This document shows positions 52,003-60,354 of a stretch of 64,000 bases of DNA, piece by piece. Numbering within the stretch: position 1 is the stretch's first letter; every line of letters begins with the position of its first letter. A model generated the notes under the pieces. That model saw only the letters and a list, made by a program, of their open reading frames with translations, made no database searches and was not told the DNA's origin. This stretch comes from Lebetimonas sp. JH292 (GTDB taxonomy: Bacteria > Campylobacterota > Campylobacteria > Campylobacterales > Nautiliaceae), in NCBI RefSeq assembly GCF_000523275.1, contig NZ_ATHQ01000001.1:567001-631000 (forward strand). Direction: 5' to 3'. The position numbers and the translations under genes are program-made.

Positions 52003-53610
52003 TTAATTTTCCAATTCACATTTAAGCGCTAAATTTATCAGTATTTCGGCAAGTTCTTTACTTTTATCCACTACATAAACATTTTTTTCTTTATAATAAT
52101 TAACCTCATCCTCATTTTCACTTAAAACAATAATATTCAGATTTGGATTAATATCTAAAATATTTTCTACAATCATATGGGTGTGTTCTTCATTCTGTGT
52201 GGTAATAATTACCGCATACGCATTTTCTATATCCAGACTTTCAAGCACTCTTTTGTTTGCAGCATTGCCAAAAATAACATTATCGCCTTTATTTAAGCCG
52301 TCTTTTACCAATTCCATCTGTTTGTCTATCGCTACATAAGGAATTTTAAAATTATTAAGTTTTCTTGCTATTCTTTGACCTATCTTATCATAGCCGATTA
52401 GTACTATATGCCCTCTGGCTCCTGCCGAAAAAATATTATATTCTTCGAAATTCTGTATATCTTCGTCAAAAATATCTGCTAATTTATAAATATACTTAAT
52501 GATAAAAGGCGTTAAAATCATAGAAATTACAGCGGCAACCACCAGTTCTTGCAGTAAAAAATTTTCTAATAAAGAAAATTTACCCAAAAGTGCAAAAATT
52601 ACAAAAGCAAATTCGCCTATCTGAGAAAGTATAAAACCGCTTTTTAAAGCCACTCTTTTATGTTTTACAAATTTTTTCAAAATTAAATAAATTAAAAAGG
52701 CCTTGAGCGTCATAACAGTTAAAGTAATTAAAACAATTGAAAATACATGGTTAAATACAAAATGAATATTTACCATAAGACCTACGGAAATAAAAAATAT
52801 GCCTAAAAGCAAATCTCTAAAAGGAACCAAATCCGCTTCTATCTGATATTTATATTTTGTTTCGCTCAAAATCATACCCGCCAAAAATGCCCCGAGAGAA
52901 TAACTGAGCCCAAAAAAATGGGCTGTCTCAGCCGCAGTCAATACAACCAACAAAACAGTTGAAAGAAAAATTTCATCAGATTTTGTTTTGGTGGCTTTTG
53001 TAATAATAAACGGGGCAATATATTTACCGAAAATATAAATAAAAATACCAAGAGACGCCATTGCTTCTATTGTTTTAACAATCAGGGGTAAAAACGGGGC
53101 GTCTTTGTTTACTATAAGTGAAATCGCAATTAAAATAGGGATAACAGCGATATCTTGAAAAAGCAATATGCCAAGAGCAACTCTTCCGTAAGGTTTTGAT
53201 ATTTCACGGGATTCATTTAAAAGTTTTAAAACAATAGCGGTAGAACTGAGTGCCAAAGCACTTCCTACAATAAAAGAAACCCTTATATCCACATTTAAAA
53301 CAAACCAAAAAACAAGTCCGAAAAAAACACCTGCAATACTCATTTCCAAAAAACCGTATAAAAAAACCTCTTTTTTCATTGTTTTTAATTTTTCCGGAGA
53401 AAACTCAAGTCCGATTAAAAACATTAAAAAAACAATTCCTATTTCTGCAACAATTTCTATTGTATGATGTTCAATATGAAAAATATTCGCAATAAGAATA
53501 CCTGTAAAAATATATCCTATAATAGGAGGAATTTTAAATTTAGCCAAGGGTATGTTAAAAATTAAGGCAATAAAAAGTAAAATGATTATAATTAAAATGG
53601 GGTTAATCAT
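52003..53610 (-). CDS. KefB/CPA2-type cation:proton antiporter with TrkA-N domain
   Basis: 535 residues. Membrane domain of ~12-13 helices (1-385) with GYIFTGILIANIF, IGLEFSPEKLKTMKKEVFLY near residue 66, ALALSSTAIVLKLL near 120, and YSLGAFLAGMILSE near 230; a Rossmann TrkA-N domain (~400-520: HIVLIGYDKIGQRIARKLNN). This is the KefB/RosB group, exchanging K+ or Na+ for H+ across the inner membrane. The usual glutathione-gating site is not clear. It overlaps yjbQ by 8 bases. Confidence 0.88.
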   Translation of the reverse strand: MINPILIIIILLFIALIFNIPLAKFKIPPIIGYIFTGILIANIFHIEHHTIEIVAEIGIVFLMFLIGLEFSPEKLKTMKKEVFLYGFLEMSIAGVFFGLVFWFVLNVDIRVSFIVGSALALSSTAIVLKLLNESREISKPYGRVALGILLFQDIAVIPILIAISLIVNKDAPFLPLIVKTIEAMASLGIFIYIFGKYIAPFIITKATKTKSDEIFLSTVLLVVLTAAETAHFFGLSYSLGAFLAGMILSETKYKYQIEADLVPFRDLLLGIFFISVGLMVNIHFVFNHVFSIVLITLTVMTLKAFLIYLILKKFVKHKRVALKSGFILSQIGEFAFVIFALLGKFSLLENFLLQELVVAAVISMILTPFIIKYIYKLADIFDEDIQNFEEYNIFSAGARGHIVLIGYDKIGQRIARKLNNFKIPYVAIDKQMELVKDGLNKGDNVIFGNAANKRVLESLDIENAYAVIITTQNEEHTHMIVENILDINPNLNIIVLSENEDEVNYYKEKNVYVVDKSKELAEILINLALKCELEN

Positions 53611-53989
53611 TAATTACCTTAACATACACGCTCCTTTCTCTTGGTCCGTCAAATTCAACCAAAAAGACACTTTGCCATTTTCCAAGCATTATTTTGGCAT
53701 TTTCCACTATTAAAGTAAGATTACTGGTTAATAAAGAAGCCTTTAAATGAGCCCTTGCATTTTTATGAGCGTAATCTTTATATGGAACAATGTTTTTTAA
53801 TGTCATCAATAAATCCCTTCTGAGAGTCGGATCACTTTTTTCAAAAATAATGACACTTGCCGTTGAATGAGGGCAAAAAACACTGACCACACCGTTTTTA
53901 ACCCCGCTTTTAATTATTATTTCTTTGATATCGTCTGTTATGTCTATTATTTGAGATTTATGCTCCGTTTTAAATCTAATCGTTTTCAT
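53603..53989 (-). CDS. YjbQ/UPF0047 family protein
   Basis: 128 residues. The family core is visible as VSVFCPHSTASVIIFEKSDP near residue 36, AHLKASLLTSNLTLIVENAK near 81, LGKWQSVFLVEFDGPRERSV near 102. The conserved His of CPHSTA and the GxWQ motif are intact. Members show weak thiamine-phosphate-synthase activity and replace ThiE in some suppressors, though the main role is uncertain. It begins right after rluB (one base apart) and overlaps the antiporter gene. Confidence 0.88.
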   Translation of the reverse strand: MKTIRFKTEHKSQIIDITDDIKEIIIKSGVKNGVVSVFCPHSTASVIIFEKSDPTLRRDLLMTLKNIVPYKDYAHKNARAHLKASLLTSNLTLIVENAKIMLGKWQSVFLVEFDGPRERSVYVKVIND

Positions 53990-54736
53990 TTAACTCCCTT
54001 TTAAAAAATCTTTTAGTATTTTATATTCTTTTTTATCAAAATATCTTGTCTTTCCCTGAGGCAAAGCATTAAGGCTCACCCACCCGTAACTAAGCCTTTT
54101 TAAATCCATCACATCCCTTCCGAAATGAGCGAAAAAGCGTCTAAGTTCTCTGTTTTTCCCCTCTTCTATAGCAACTTTAAGTGTTGAAAATTTAGGTGAA
54201 TTTTTTATAATTTGAACATTTAAAAAAGGTTTTAAAGTAATATTGTTTATGTCGGTATTTTTATGGGCACCTTCAATTCCCACTTCAATACCTTCCCCCA
54301 TGGCTTTTAACATTTCTTCTGTTATAGAGCCTTTGATTCTGAGCCTATAAACTCTCGGTAAATTGGATTTCATCAAAGCTTCGGCAATTTTTGGCGAATC
54401 GGTTAAAATCAAAAGCCCTTCGCTTGCAAAATCAAGTCTTCCGACTGGGATAAAATGTTTAAATTTTCTTGGAAGGGAATCATATATTGTTTTTCTGCCC
54501 TGTGGGTCTTTTTTTGTTACAAGTTCTCCTTTTGGCTTATTATATACAATACAAGTATATTTTGAACTTATTTTTACTGGTTTTGAATTTACAGACACTT
54601 TGTCGCCGTCTTCCACTTCATATGCAGGATTTGTAACAGTCTGTTTATTTACTTTTACCCTTCTCTCAAATATAAGCCTGTCCGCTTCTCTTCTTGAATA
54701 GGTCGTATGATGGCTTATAAATTTATTAAGTCTCAT
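53990..54736 (-). CDS. rluB: rRNA pseudouridine synthase (RluB/RsuA family)
   Basis: 248 residues. S4 RNA-binding domain at the start (MRLNKFISHHTTYSRREADR), then the catalytic domain: YNKPKGELVTKKDPQGRKTI near residue 67, and GRLDFASEGLLILTDSP near 98 with the catalytic Asp. NRELRRFFAHFG near 210 ends the core. It makes pseudouridine in 23S (RluB) or 16S (RsuA) rRNA; RluB is the usual Campylobacterota call. Campylobacter has a pseudouridine synthase near kdtA, but here it is elsewhere. Confidence 0.9.
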   Translation of the reverse strand: MRLNKFISHHTTYSRREADRLIFERRVKVNKQTVTNPAYEVEDGDKVSVNSKPVKISSKYTCIVYNKPKGELVTKKDPQGRKTIYDSLPRKFKHFIPVGRLDFASEGLLILTDSPKIAEALMKSNLPRVYRLRIKGSITEEMLKAMGEGIEVGIEGAHKNTDINNITLKPFLNVQIIKNSPKFSTLKVAIEEGKNRELRRFFAHFGRDVMDLKRLSYGWVSLNALPQGKTRYFDKKEYKILKDFLKGS

Positions 54737-54737
54737 T

Positions 54738-54846
54738 TATTTCCTTTAATTTTTCACTTTTCATTTTTCACCATAGCTACTTGGAACTTGGCAACTTGGC
54801 CTCTTGTCAATTTGACTACTCACTACTCACAACTCACTACTCACTA
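54738..54846 (-). repeat. Mixed repeat tract between kpsF and rluB
   Basis: No gene in 54737-54843. Right part (54817-54846): ACTCACT ACTCACA ACTCACT ACTCACT, GTGAGT units in sense of kpsF directly after its stop. Middle (54777-54803): ACTTGGA ACTTGGC AACTTGG, another seven-base wording. Left (54745-54770): TTTTCAC / TTTTCAT units. Three different 7-mers thus stand side by side. Confidence 0.78.
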
Positions 54847-55788
54847 TCTTATTCCCGCTTCAACCAATTGATGTATATGAATCACACCGACTACGTTTTC
54901 TTTGTCGTCTATTACAGGCAGCAGCTGAATTTTATTGTTTTCCATATATTTAAGCGCATTACTTGCTAAAATATTTTGATTTATAGTTTTAGGATTTTTT
55001 GTAGCAAAATCTATAGCATTTTTATTTAAATCAAAATTTTTGCTCATCATAGCCCGTCTGAGGTCACCGTCGCTTAAAACTGCTTTAGGTTTTTTGTTTT
55101 CTAAAAACAGAATATGTCCTATTTTACCTTCTGTCATTTTAATAATAGCCTCTTTTAAAGAATCATTCTCATCGGCTACAGGAAAATCTTTTTTCATTAA
55201 ATCTTTGACTTTTATAAAAAGTTTTTTTCCTAAACTTCCTCCTGGATGAAAAGATGCAAAATCCTCTTTTGTAAAGTTTCTTTTTTTCATCAGACAAACC
55301 GCCAGGGCATCCCCCACAGCAAGTGTAAGGGTGGTCGAACTTGTAGGCGCCACATTCAAAGGACACGCCTCCTTTTGAACATGTATATTCAAAACCACGT
55401 CTGCATATCTTGCCAGTGTTGAATCAGACCTACCCGTCATTGCAATCAAAGGCACATCAAATCTTTTAATATGGGGAAGGATTTTTATAAGCTCTTCGCT
55501 CTCTCCCGAATAACTTATTGCAAGCACGCTGTCATTTTTCCCTATCATCCCAAGATCCCCGTGAAGGGCCTCAGTCGGATGGATAAAAAAACTCGGAGTT
55601 CCGGTACTTGCAAGTGTTGCCGCTATTTTACCCCCTATAAGACCGGATTTTCCAACACCCGTAACTATTAATTTACCCGGTGTATTATATGCTATTTCAA
55701 CCGCTTTTTCTATGCCGCTGATATCCGCATGTAAAAGCTCGTTTGCCTCTATTTGCAAAACTTCTTTTGCAATTTTTTTAAAGTCCAC
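54844..55788 (-). CDS. kpsF: KpsF/GutQ-type sugar-phosphate isomerase (arabinose-5-phosphate isomerase)
   Basis: 314 residues. SIS domain: LIVTGVGKSGLIGGKIAATL near residue 40, SGESEELIKILPHIKRF near 92, ACPLNVAPTSSTTLTLAVGD near 140, FHPGGSLGKKL near 180. Two CBS domains follow (~195-314). It makes arabinose 5-phosphate for Kdo, the substrate of WaaA in this window. I use the GTG at 55788 (AAAGGAAAA upstream; homologues start near xDFKKIAKEVL). The longer frame to 55845 reads into the promoter region. Divergent from acnB. Confidence 0.88.
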   Translation of the reverse strand: MDFKKIAKEVLQIEANELLHADISGIEKAVEIAYNTPGKLIVTGVGKSGLIGGKIAATLASTGTPSFFIHPTEALHGDLGMIGKNDSVLAISYSGESEELIKILPHIKRFDVPLIAMTGRSDSTLARYADVVLNIHVQKEACPLNVAPTSSTTLTLAVGDALAVCLMKKRNFTKEDFASFHPGGSLGKKLFIKVKDLMKKDFPVADENDSLKEAIIKMTEGKIGHILFLENKKPKAVLSDGDLRRAMMSKNFDLNKNAIDFATKNPKTINQNILASNALKYMENNKIQLLPVIDDKENVVGVIHIHQLVEAGIR

Positions 55789-55823
55789 TATTTTCCTTTT
55801 TGTTAAAATTATAACAAAATATT

Positions 55824-55896
55824 TTGTTACTATATTACACATCAAATAATTAAAAGTGTTAATTGATGTAACAATTTGTAAAAATAATTTTATAAT
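55824..55896. promoter_or_regulatory. kpsF-acnB divergent regulatory region
   Basis: TATAAT at 55891-55896, 21 bases before the acnB ATG (55917; SD AAAAAGGAC). Upstream lies an inverted repeat TTGTTAC (55824-55830) / GTAACAA (55868-55874) with inner ATCAA/TTGAT arms. This could be a transcription-factor site; the factor is unknown. Confidence 0.45.
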
Positions 55897-55916
55897 TGCA
55901 ATAAAAAAGGACAGAT

Positions 55917-58514
55917 ATGAGCTTTATTGAAGAATATAAAAAACATACTGAAGAAAGAGCTAAACTTGGCATTCCGCCGCTTCCGCTTACAGCTAAACAA
56001 ACAGCTGAGTTGGTTGAACTTCTTAAAATGGTTCCAATCCCGGAAGAAGAATATTTAATGGATCTGTTTTTAAATCATATTAATCCTGGTGTTGATGAAG
56101 CTGCATATGTAAAAGCGGCGTTTTTAAACGATATTATTCAAGGCAAAACTTCATCTCCTGCAATCTCCCCAAAAAGAGCGGTTGAAATTTTAGGGACTAT
56201 GCTTGGGGGATATAACGTAAAACCTTTAATTGACGCACTTTCACACAAAGATGAAGAAATTGCAAAGGAAGCTGCAAATCAGCTTAAAAATATTTTACTT
56301 GTATATGACGCATTTCACGATGTTGAAGAATTAGCAAAAGCCGGAAACAAATATGCTAAAGATGTGCTTGAATCCTGGGCAAATGCCCAGTGGTTTACTT
56401 CTAAAAACCCTCTTCCTGAATCAATTAAAGCAATAGTATTTAAAGTACCAGGTGAGACTAATACTGATGATTTATCTCCTGCCAGCGAAGCATTTACAAG
56501 AAGCGATATTCCGCTTCATGCAACAAGTATGCTAAAAGCAAAAATACCTGATGCCCTAAATAAAATAGCAGAACTTAAAGAAAAAGGGCTTCCTGTTGCT
56601 TTTGTTGGTGATGTAGTTGGGACTGGAAGCTCTAGAAAATCAGCCGCAAACTCACTTATTTGGCATATAGGTGAAGAAATTCCTTTCGTTCCAAATAAAA
56701 AAAGAGGTGGAATTGTTATAGGCAGCGTAATTGCCCCTATTTTCTTTAACACACTTGAAGATTCTGGCGCTCTTCCTATCGAAGGTGCGGATGTCAGCAA
56801 ACTCGAAACAGGAGACGAAATAGAAATCAGACCTTATGAGGGTAAAATTCTAAAAAACGGAGAAGTTATTAGTGAATTTAAACTAAAACCAAATACACTT
56901 CCGGATGAAGTAAGGGCAGGAGGAAGGGTTCCGTTAATTATAGGTAAAAACCTGACTAAAAAAGCAAGAGTTTCTCTTAAAATGGAGCCGGAAAGCGATA
57001 TATTTATAAGACCTGCCCAACCAAAAGGAAAAGAAGGCGTAGGATATACACTTGCCCAAAAAATTATCGGAAAAGCCTGCGGAATGGAAGGTGTTAGACC
57101 TGGCATGTATGTTGAACCGACAGCTACAACTGTTGGTAGCCAGGATACAACAGGTGCAATGACAAGAGATGAAATTAAAGAACTGGCCGCTCTAGGATTT
57201 AATGCGGATTTGGTATTACAGACTTTCTGTCATACAGCGGCTTATCCAAAACCGGCTGATGTCAAGCTTCATCACACACTTCCGGCATTTATTACAAGCA
57301 GGGGGGGTGTGGCGCTTAGACCTGGGGACGGGGTAATCCACTCCTGGTTAAACAGAATGATTTTACCGGACACTCTTGGAACAGGAGGAGACAGCCATAC
57401 AAGATTCCCTATGGGTATCAGCTTCCCGGCAGGCAGCGGGCTTGTAGCGTTTGCAGCCGTTACAGGCTCAATGCCTCTAAATGTACCGGAAAGTGTATTG
57501 GTTAAATTCAAAGGGGAATTACAACCTGGAATCACTTTAAGGGATTTGGTTAATGCTATTCCATATTTTGCAATAAAACAAGGACTTTTAACCGTCGAAA
57601 AGAAAAACAAAAAAAATGTGTTTAACGGAAGAATTTTGGAAATTGAGGGCGATATAATAAGAAACCTAACAATAGAACAGGCTTTTGAATTGGCTGACGC
57701 ATCGGCTGAAAGAAGTGCGGCTGCGTGCACTGTTGATGTAAGCGAAAATCAGGTTGAAGAATATCTAAAATCAAATATCAAAATGCTTGAAGCTATGATT
57801 AAAGCCGGATATGAAGATAAAAGAACGCTTCAAAGAAGAATTGATAAAATGAAAGAATGGCTGAAAAATCCAAAACTTCTAAGAAGAGATGAAAACGCAG
57901 AATATGCGGCAGTTATTGAAATTGATTTAGATAAAATCACCGAACCTATTGTTGCATGTCCGAACGACCCTGATGATGTTGCAACTTTAAGCGAAGTTTT
58001 AGCAGACCCTAATAGACCTCATAAAATTGATGAAGTATTCATTGGAAGCTGTATGACAAATATCGGTCATTACAGAGCAGCTGCCGAGATACTAAAAGGT
58101 GAAGGGCAGGTTCCTACAAGATTATGGATTGCACCTCCTACTAAAATGGACAAAGAAAAACTTACAGAAGAAGGATATTATGCCGTGTTCGGCCAGGCGG
58201 GGGCTAGAATAGAAATTCCTGGATGCAGCCTATGTATGGGTAATCAGGCAAGGGTTAGAGATTATGCAAACGTATTCTCAACTTCAACAAGAAACTTTGA
58301 TAACAGAATGGGTAAAGGTGCAAAAGTTTACTTAGGAAGTGCAGAACTTGCAGCTGTAACAGCACTTCTTGGCAGAATCCCGACACCAGAAGAATATAAA
58401 GAAATTTATGAAAGAAAACTTGCAGGAAAAGAAGATAAAGTTTATAACTACCTATACTTCCACAAAATGCCAGAAGAAGATGTTAAGCATATGCTTAATC
58501 TAATCATTCTTTAA
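55917..58514 (+). CDS. acnB: Aconitate hydratase B
   Basis: 865 residues, full length. Order is the AcnB type: N-terminal HEAT-like domain (~1-155), swivel domain ([20 protein letters not shown] near 172, [20 protein letters not shown] near 237), then the catalytic domains with [20 protein letters not shown] near 490 and cluster Cys in [11 protein letters not shown] near 705 and [20 protein letters not shown] near 770. It interconverts citrate and isocitrate, in either direction of the TCA cycle; in Nautiliales the reductive direction is expected, but this is inference. psiE-like gene overlaps its end by 15 bases. Confidence 0.96.
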   Translation: MSFIEEYKKHTEERAKLGIPPLPLTAKQTAELVELLKMVPIPEEEYLMDLFLNHINPGVDEAAYVKAAFLNDIIQGKTSSPAISPKRAVEILGTMLGGYNVKPLIDALSHKDEEIAKEAANQLKNILLVYDAFHDVEELAKAGNKYAKDVLESWANAQWFTSKNPLPESIKAIVFKVPGETNTDDLSPASEAFTRSDIPLHATSMLKAKIPDALNKIAELKEKGLPVAFVGDVVGTGSSRKSAANSLIWHIGEEIPFVPNKKRGGIVIGSVIAPIFFNTLEDSGALPIEGADVSKLETGDEIEIRPYEGKILKNGEVISEFKLKPNTLPDEVRAGGRVPLIIGKNLTKKARVSLKMEPESDIFIRPAQPKGKEGVGYTLAQKIIGKACGMEGVRPGMYVEPTATTVGSQDTTGAMTRDEIKELAALGFNADLVLQTFCHTAAYPKPADVKLHHTLPAFITSRGGVALRPGDGVIHSWLNRMILPDTLGTGGDSHTRFPMGISFPAGSGLVAFAAVTGSMPLNVPESVLVKFKGELQPGITLRDLVNAIPYFAIKQGLLTVEKKNKKNVFNGRILEIEGDIIRNLTIEQAFELADASAERSAAACTVDVSENQVEEYLKSNIKMLEAMIKAGYEDKRTLQRRIDKMKEWLKNPKLLRRDENAEYAAVIEIDLDKITEPIVACPNDPDDVATLSEVLADPNRPHKIDEVFIGSCMTNIGHYRAAAEILKGEGQVPTRLWIAPPTKMDKEKLTEEGYYAVFGQAGARIEIPGCSLCMGNQARVRDYANVFSTSTRNFDNRMGKGAKVYLGSAELAAVTALLGRIPTPEEYKEIYERKLAGKEDKVYNYLYFHKMPEEDVKHMLNLIIL

Positions 58515-58844
58515 TTCCTCTTTTTCCGCTTTATAAGTTATTTTTATTGACAAATATCTAAAAAAGAAAAATATCCCTATTAAAGCCACAAGTGAAAAAA
58601 TAGTCTTTTCATTTTTATGTCCTACAACAAGAATAAAAACCTCTCTTATAAAAAATATAATTCCGGCATCAATCATATACCTCAGTTTTATCCTCTGTCT
58701 TTTGAAAAAGACAAAAAGCATCTGAACCACTTCAATAATTACAATATATTCCAAAATCAGACTTACCAAATGATAAAAATCATAATGAAAAATCAAAATA
58801 AATAAAAACAGTAATGAAGCGATTATAATTTCAATATTCAGCAC
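58500..58844 (-). CDS. PsiE-like small membrane protein
   Basis: 114 residues, four membrane helices (~2-18, ~24-46, ~58-75, ~83-98). [20 protein letters not shown] near residue 55 matches the conserved part of the phosphate-starvation-inducible PsiE family. The function is unknown and nothing here shows phosphate control. It overlaps acnB by 15 bases tail to tail. Confidence 0.72.
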   Translation of the reverse strand: MLNIEIIIASLLFLFILIFHYDFYHLVSLILEYIVIIEVVQMLFVFFKRQRIKLRYMIDAGIIFFIREVFILVVGHKNEKTIFSLVALIGIFFFFRYLSIKITYKAEKEELKND

Positions 58845-58880
58845 AATCCCCCTTTTTTGTGGAATTATGCTAAAACAAAA

Positions 58881-59597
58881 TTACATTTGAATAACAAAAT
58901 ATTGAACAAAGCCTATAATAGCGCCGAGAACGGCTCCTGCAAAATTAATAAACCCAAAATGCTTTTTCATTAAAACAAACAGCATATCTTCTAATTTTTT
59001 TTCATCAAATGAATTTATTTTATCTTCCACAATTTTTTCAATATTAGCTTTTATTAAAATTTTGGGCAGTTCACATTCCATAAAAACATATATTTCGTTT
59101 AAAAGCTTGTTTTTTACCTTTTCTTTATTTACAAATTTATTAAGTTTTATTCCGAGATTGACCTCACTCAATAATCTTTCAATGGTAGATGCATCTATAA
59201 AAGAGCCGAGCATCGGAAATTTTGATTTTATCAAATTATCTATCCATGTTCCAAGATTTTTGGCAAGTTCGTCTTTTGGGGTAAGCTCCGTTATATCCTG
59301 TGAGAGAAATTTTTCTATTTCTCCTTCCAAAAAAATTTCAATCTCTTTTTTTACCCCTTTATTTGTTACAATTTTTTTTATTTCCTCTTCGCTTAATATG
59401 TAATTTTTTACAACAGCGCCAACCTTTTTTGCCAGTGTGTTTTTTTCTCTTGGAATAACCCCCTGGGGGAAAATAAGGATATTTTTTAGTTTAACTGGTT
59501 TATAAGGTCTAAAAAGAAGTTTTATTGCAACATAATTAGTCACATATCCGATGGCTGCACCGACTCCCACACTTATGGTTAAAATTTCAATATTCAT
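58881..59597 (-). CDS. DUF445 family membrane protein
   Basis: 238 residues. N-terminal helix with GVGAAIGYVTNYVAIKLLFR then PYKP (residues ~10-35) is the DUF445 signature. A helical soluble middle follows and a C-terminal hydrophobic segment (GAVLGAIIGFVQYFVI) ends it. Related to Bacillus YheB/SapB-like proteins; function unknown. Overlaps the ArsC-like gene by 4 bases (ATGA), so the three genes to 60285 are one operon. Confidence 0.85.
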   Translation of the reverse strand: MNIEILTISVGVGAAIGYVTNYVAIKLLFRPYKPVKLKNILIFPQGVIPREKNTLAKKVGAVVKNYILSEEEIKKIVTNKGVKKEIEIFLEGEIEKFLSQDITELTPKDELAKNLGTWIDNLIKSKFPMLGSFIDASTIERLLSEVNLGIKLNKFVNKEKVKNKLLNEIYVFMECELPKILIKANIEKIVEDKINSFDEKKLEDMLFVLMKKHFGFINFAGAVLGAIIGFVQYFVIQM

Positions 59598-59935
59598 TCA
59601 AAAATTTCCTTATATTTTTCTTCATCAAATCCTACAACAACTTCACCGTTACCCAATTCAATTACCGGCCTTTTAATAAGCAGATTTTCTTTACATAACC
59701 ACTCTAACATCGCTTCATCGTCAAGGTTTAATTCTTTTAATTTAAGCTGTCTGTATTTTGTACCCCTTTTATTAAAAAGAGTATTAATATCAACTTTTTT
59801 AAGCCATTCCTTTACTTTATCACATCCAACAGGTTCTTTTTTAAAATCATGAAACTCATATCCAATATTCCTGTCATTAAAAAATTTTAAAGCCTTTTTA
59901 ACACTTCCACATGTTTTTATTCCATATACTTTCAT
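59594..59935 (-). CDS. ArsC/Spx-family protein
   Basis: 113 residues. YGIKTCGSVKKALKFFNDRN at the start holds a single Cys (residue 8) in the position of the ArsC/Spx active site; FHDFKKEP and LIKRPVIELGNGEVVVGFDE near residue 87 are family-typical. It could be an arsenate-reductase-like or YffB/Spx-like thiol protein; with only one N-terminal Cys and no ars genes near, arsenic resistance is not supported. It is coupled on both sides by 4-base overlaps. Confidence 0.82.
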   Translation of the reverse strand: MKVYGIKTCGSVKKALKFFNDRNIGYEFHDFKKEPVGCDKVKEWLKKVDINTLFNKRGTKYRQLKLKELNLDDEAMLEWLCKENLLIKRPVIELGNGEVVVGFDEEKYKEIFE

Positions 59936-60285
59936 TCTTCCCCTTTAATTGGTTTAATATTAAGTACTTCTGTTATATAAAAAAAACCCCCTCTGAGCCC
60001 TACAGCATCAAGACCCGTGTTTTTTGCAATTTCAACCGCCTTTTTTAAATCAGTTAATATTCCTCTGTCGTCCATAATCGCATATTTTTTACTTTTATCA
60101 AGCATCATAAGTTTACTTGCAAAATATTCATCAAAAGGTATATTTTTTGAATTGGGCAGTTTCCCATAAAATTCGACATCTTCCGGACCTCTTATATCGA
60201 TAATTATTCTTGTATTTACGTCGTTATAATCCGGAAAAGGGTCTTTTGCAAGTTTGATATTGCTTTTTTTCTTCTTAAAAAACAT
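59932..60285 (-). CDS. Rhodanese-like protein lacking the active-site Cys
   Basis: 117 residues. The fold motifs are visible: IIDIRGPEDVEFYGKLPNSK then NIPFDEY near residues 28-55, and AVGLRGGFFYITEVL near 92. Where rhodaneses have Cys at the start of the active loop the sequence reads KYAIMDDRGILTDLKKAVEI, with Asp. It therefore is probably a binding or regulatory domain and not a sulfurtransferase. It leads a three-gene operon with ArsC-like and DUF445 genes. TTATAATTTTATC lies upstream. Confidence 0.75.
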   Translation of the reverse strand: MFFKKKKSNIKLAKDPFPDYNDVNTRIIIDIRGPEDVEFYGKLPNSKNIPFDEYFASKLMMLDKSKKYAIMDDRGILTDLKKAVEIAKNTGLDAVGLRGGFFYITEVLNIKPIKGEE

Positions 60286-60318
60286 ATGCTCTCCTTTGTT
60301 ATAATTTTATCAAAAATA

Positions 60319-60327
60319 CCGATATAA
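60319..60327 (+). promoter_or_regulatory. Possible sigma-28 -10 box for maf copy 2
   Basis: CCGATATAA resembles the FliA -10 found before flgM (GCCGATAT). No TAAA is seen at the right distance upstream, so the call is weak. It lies 28 bases before the maf ATG at 60355. Confidence 0.35.
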
Positions 60328-60354
60328 GCTTAAATATATCAAAAAAGGAAAAAA

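Noticed and set aside
4250-54846. ACTCACN arrays as a CRISPR array
   Set aside because: Units are 7 bases with no spacers and no cas genes nearby; not CRISPR.
59594-59935. Arsenic resistance operon
   Set aside because: The ArsC-like protein is alone, with no arsR, arsB or acr3 nearby.
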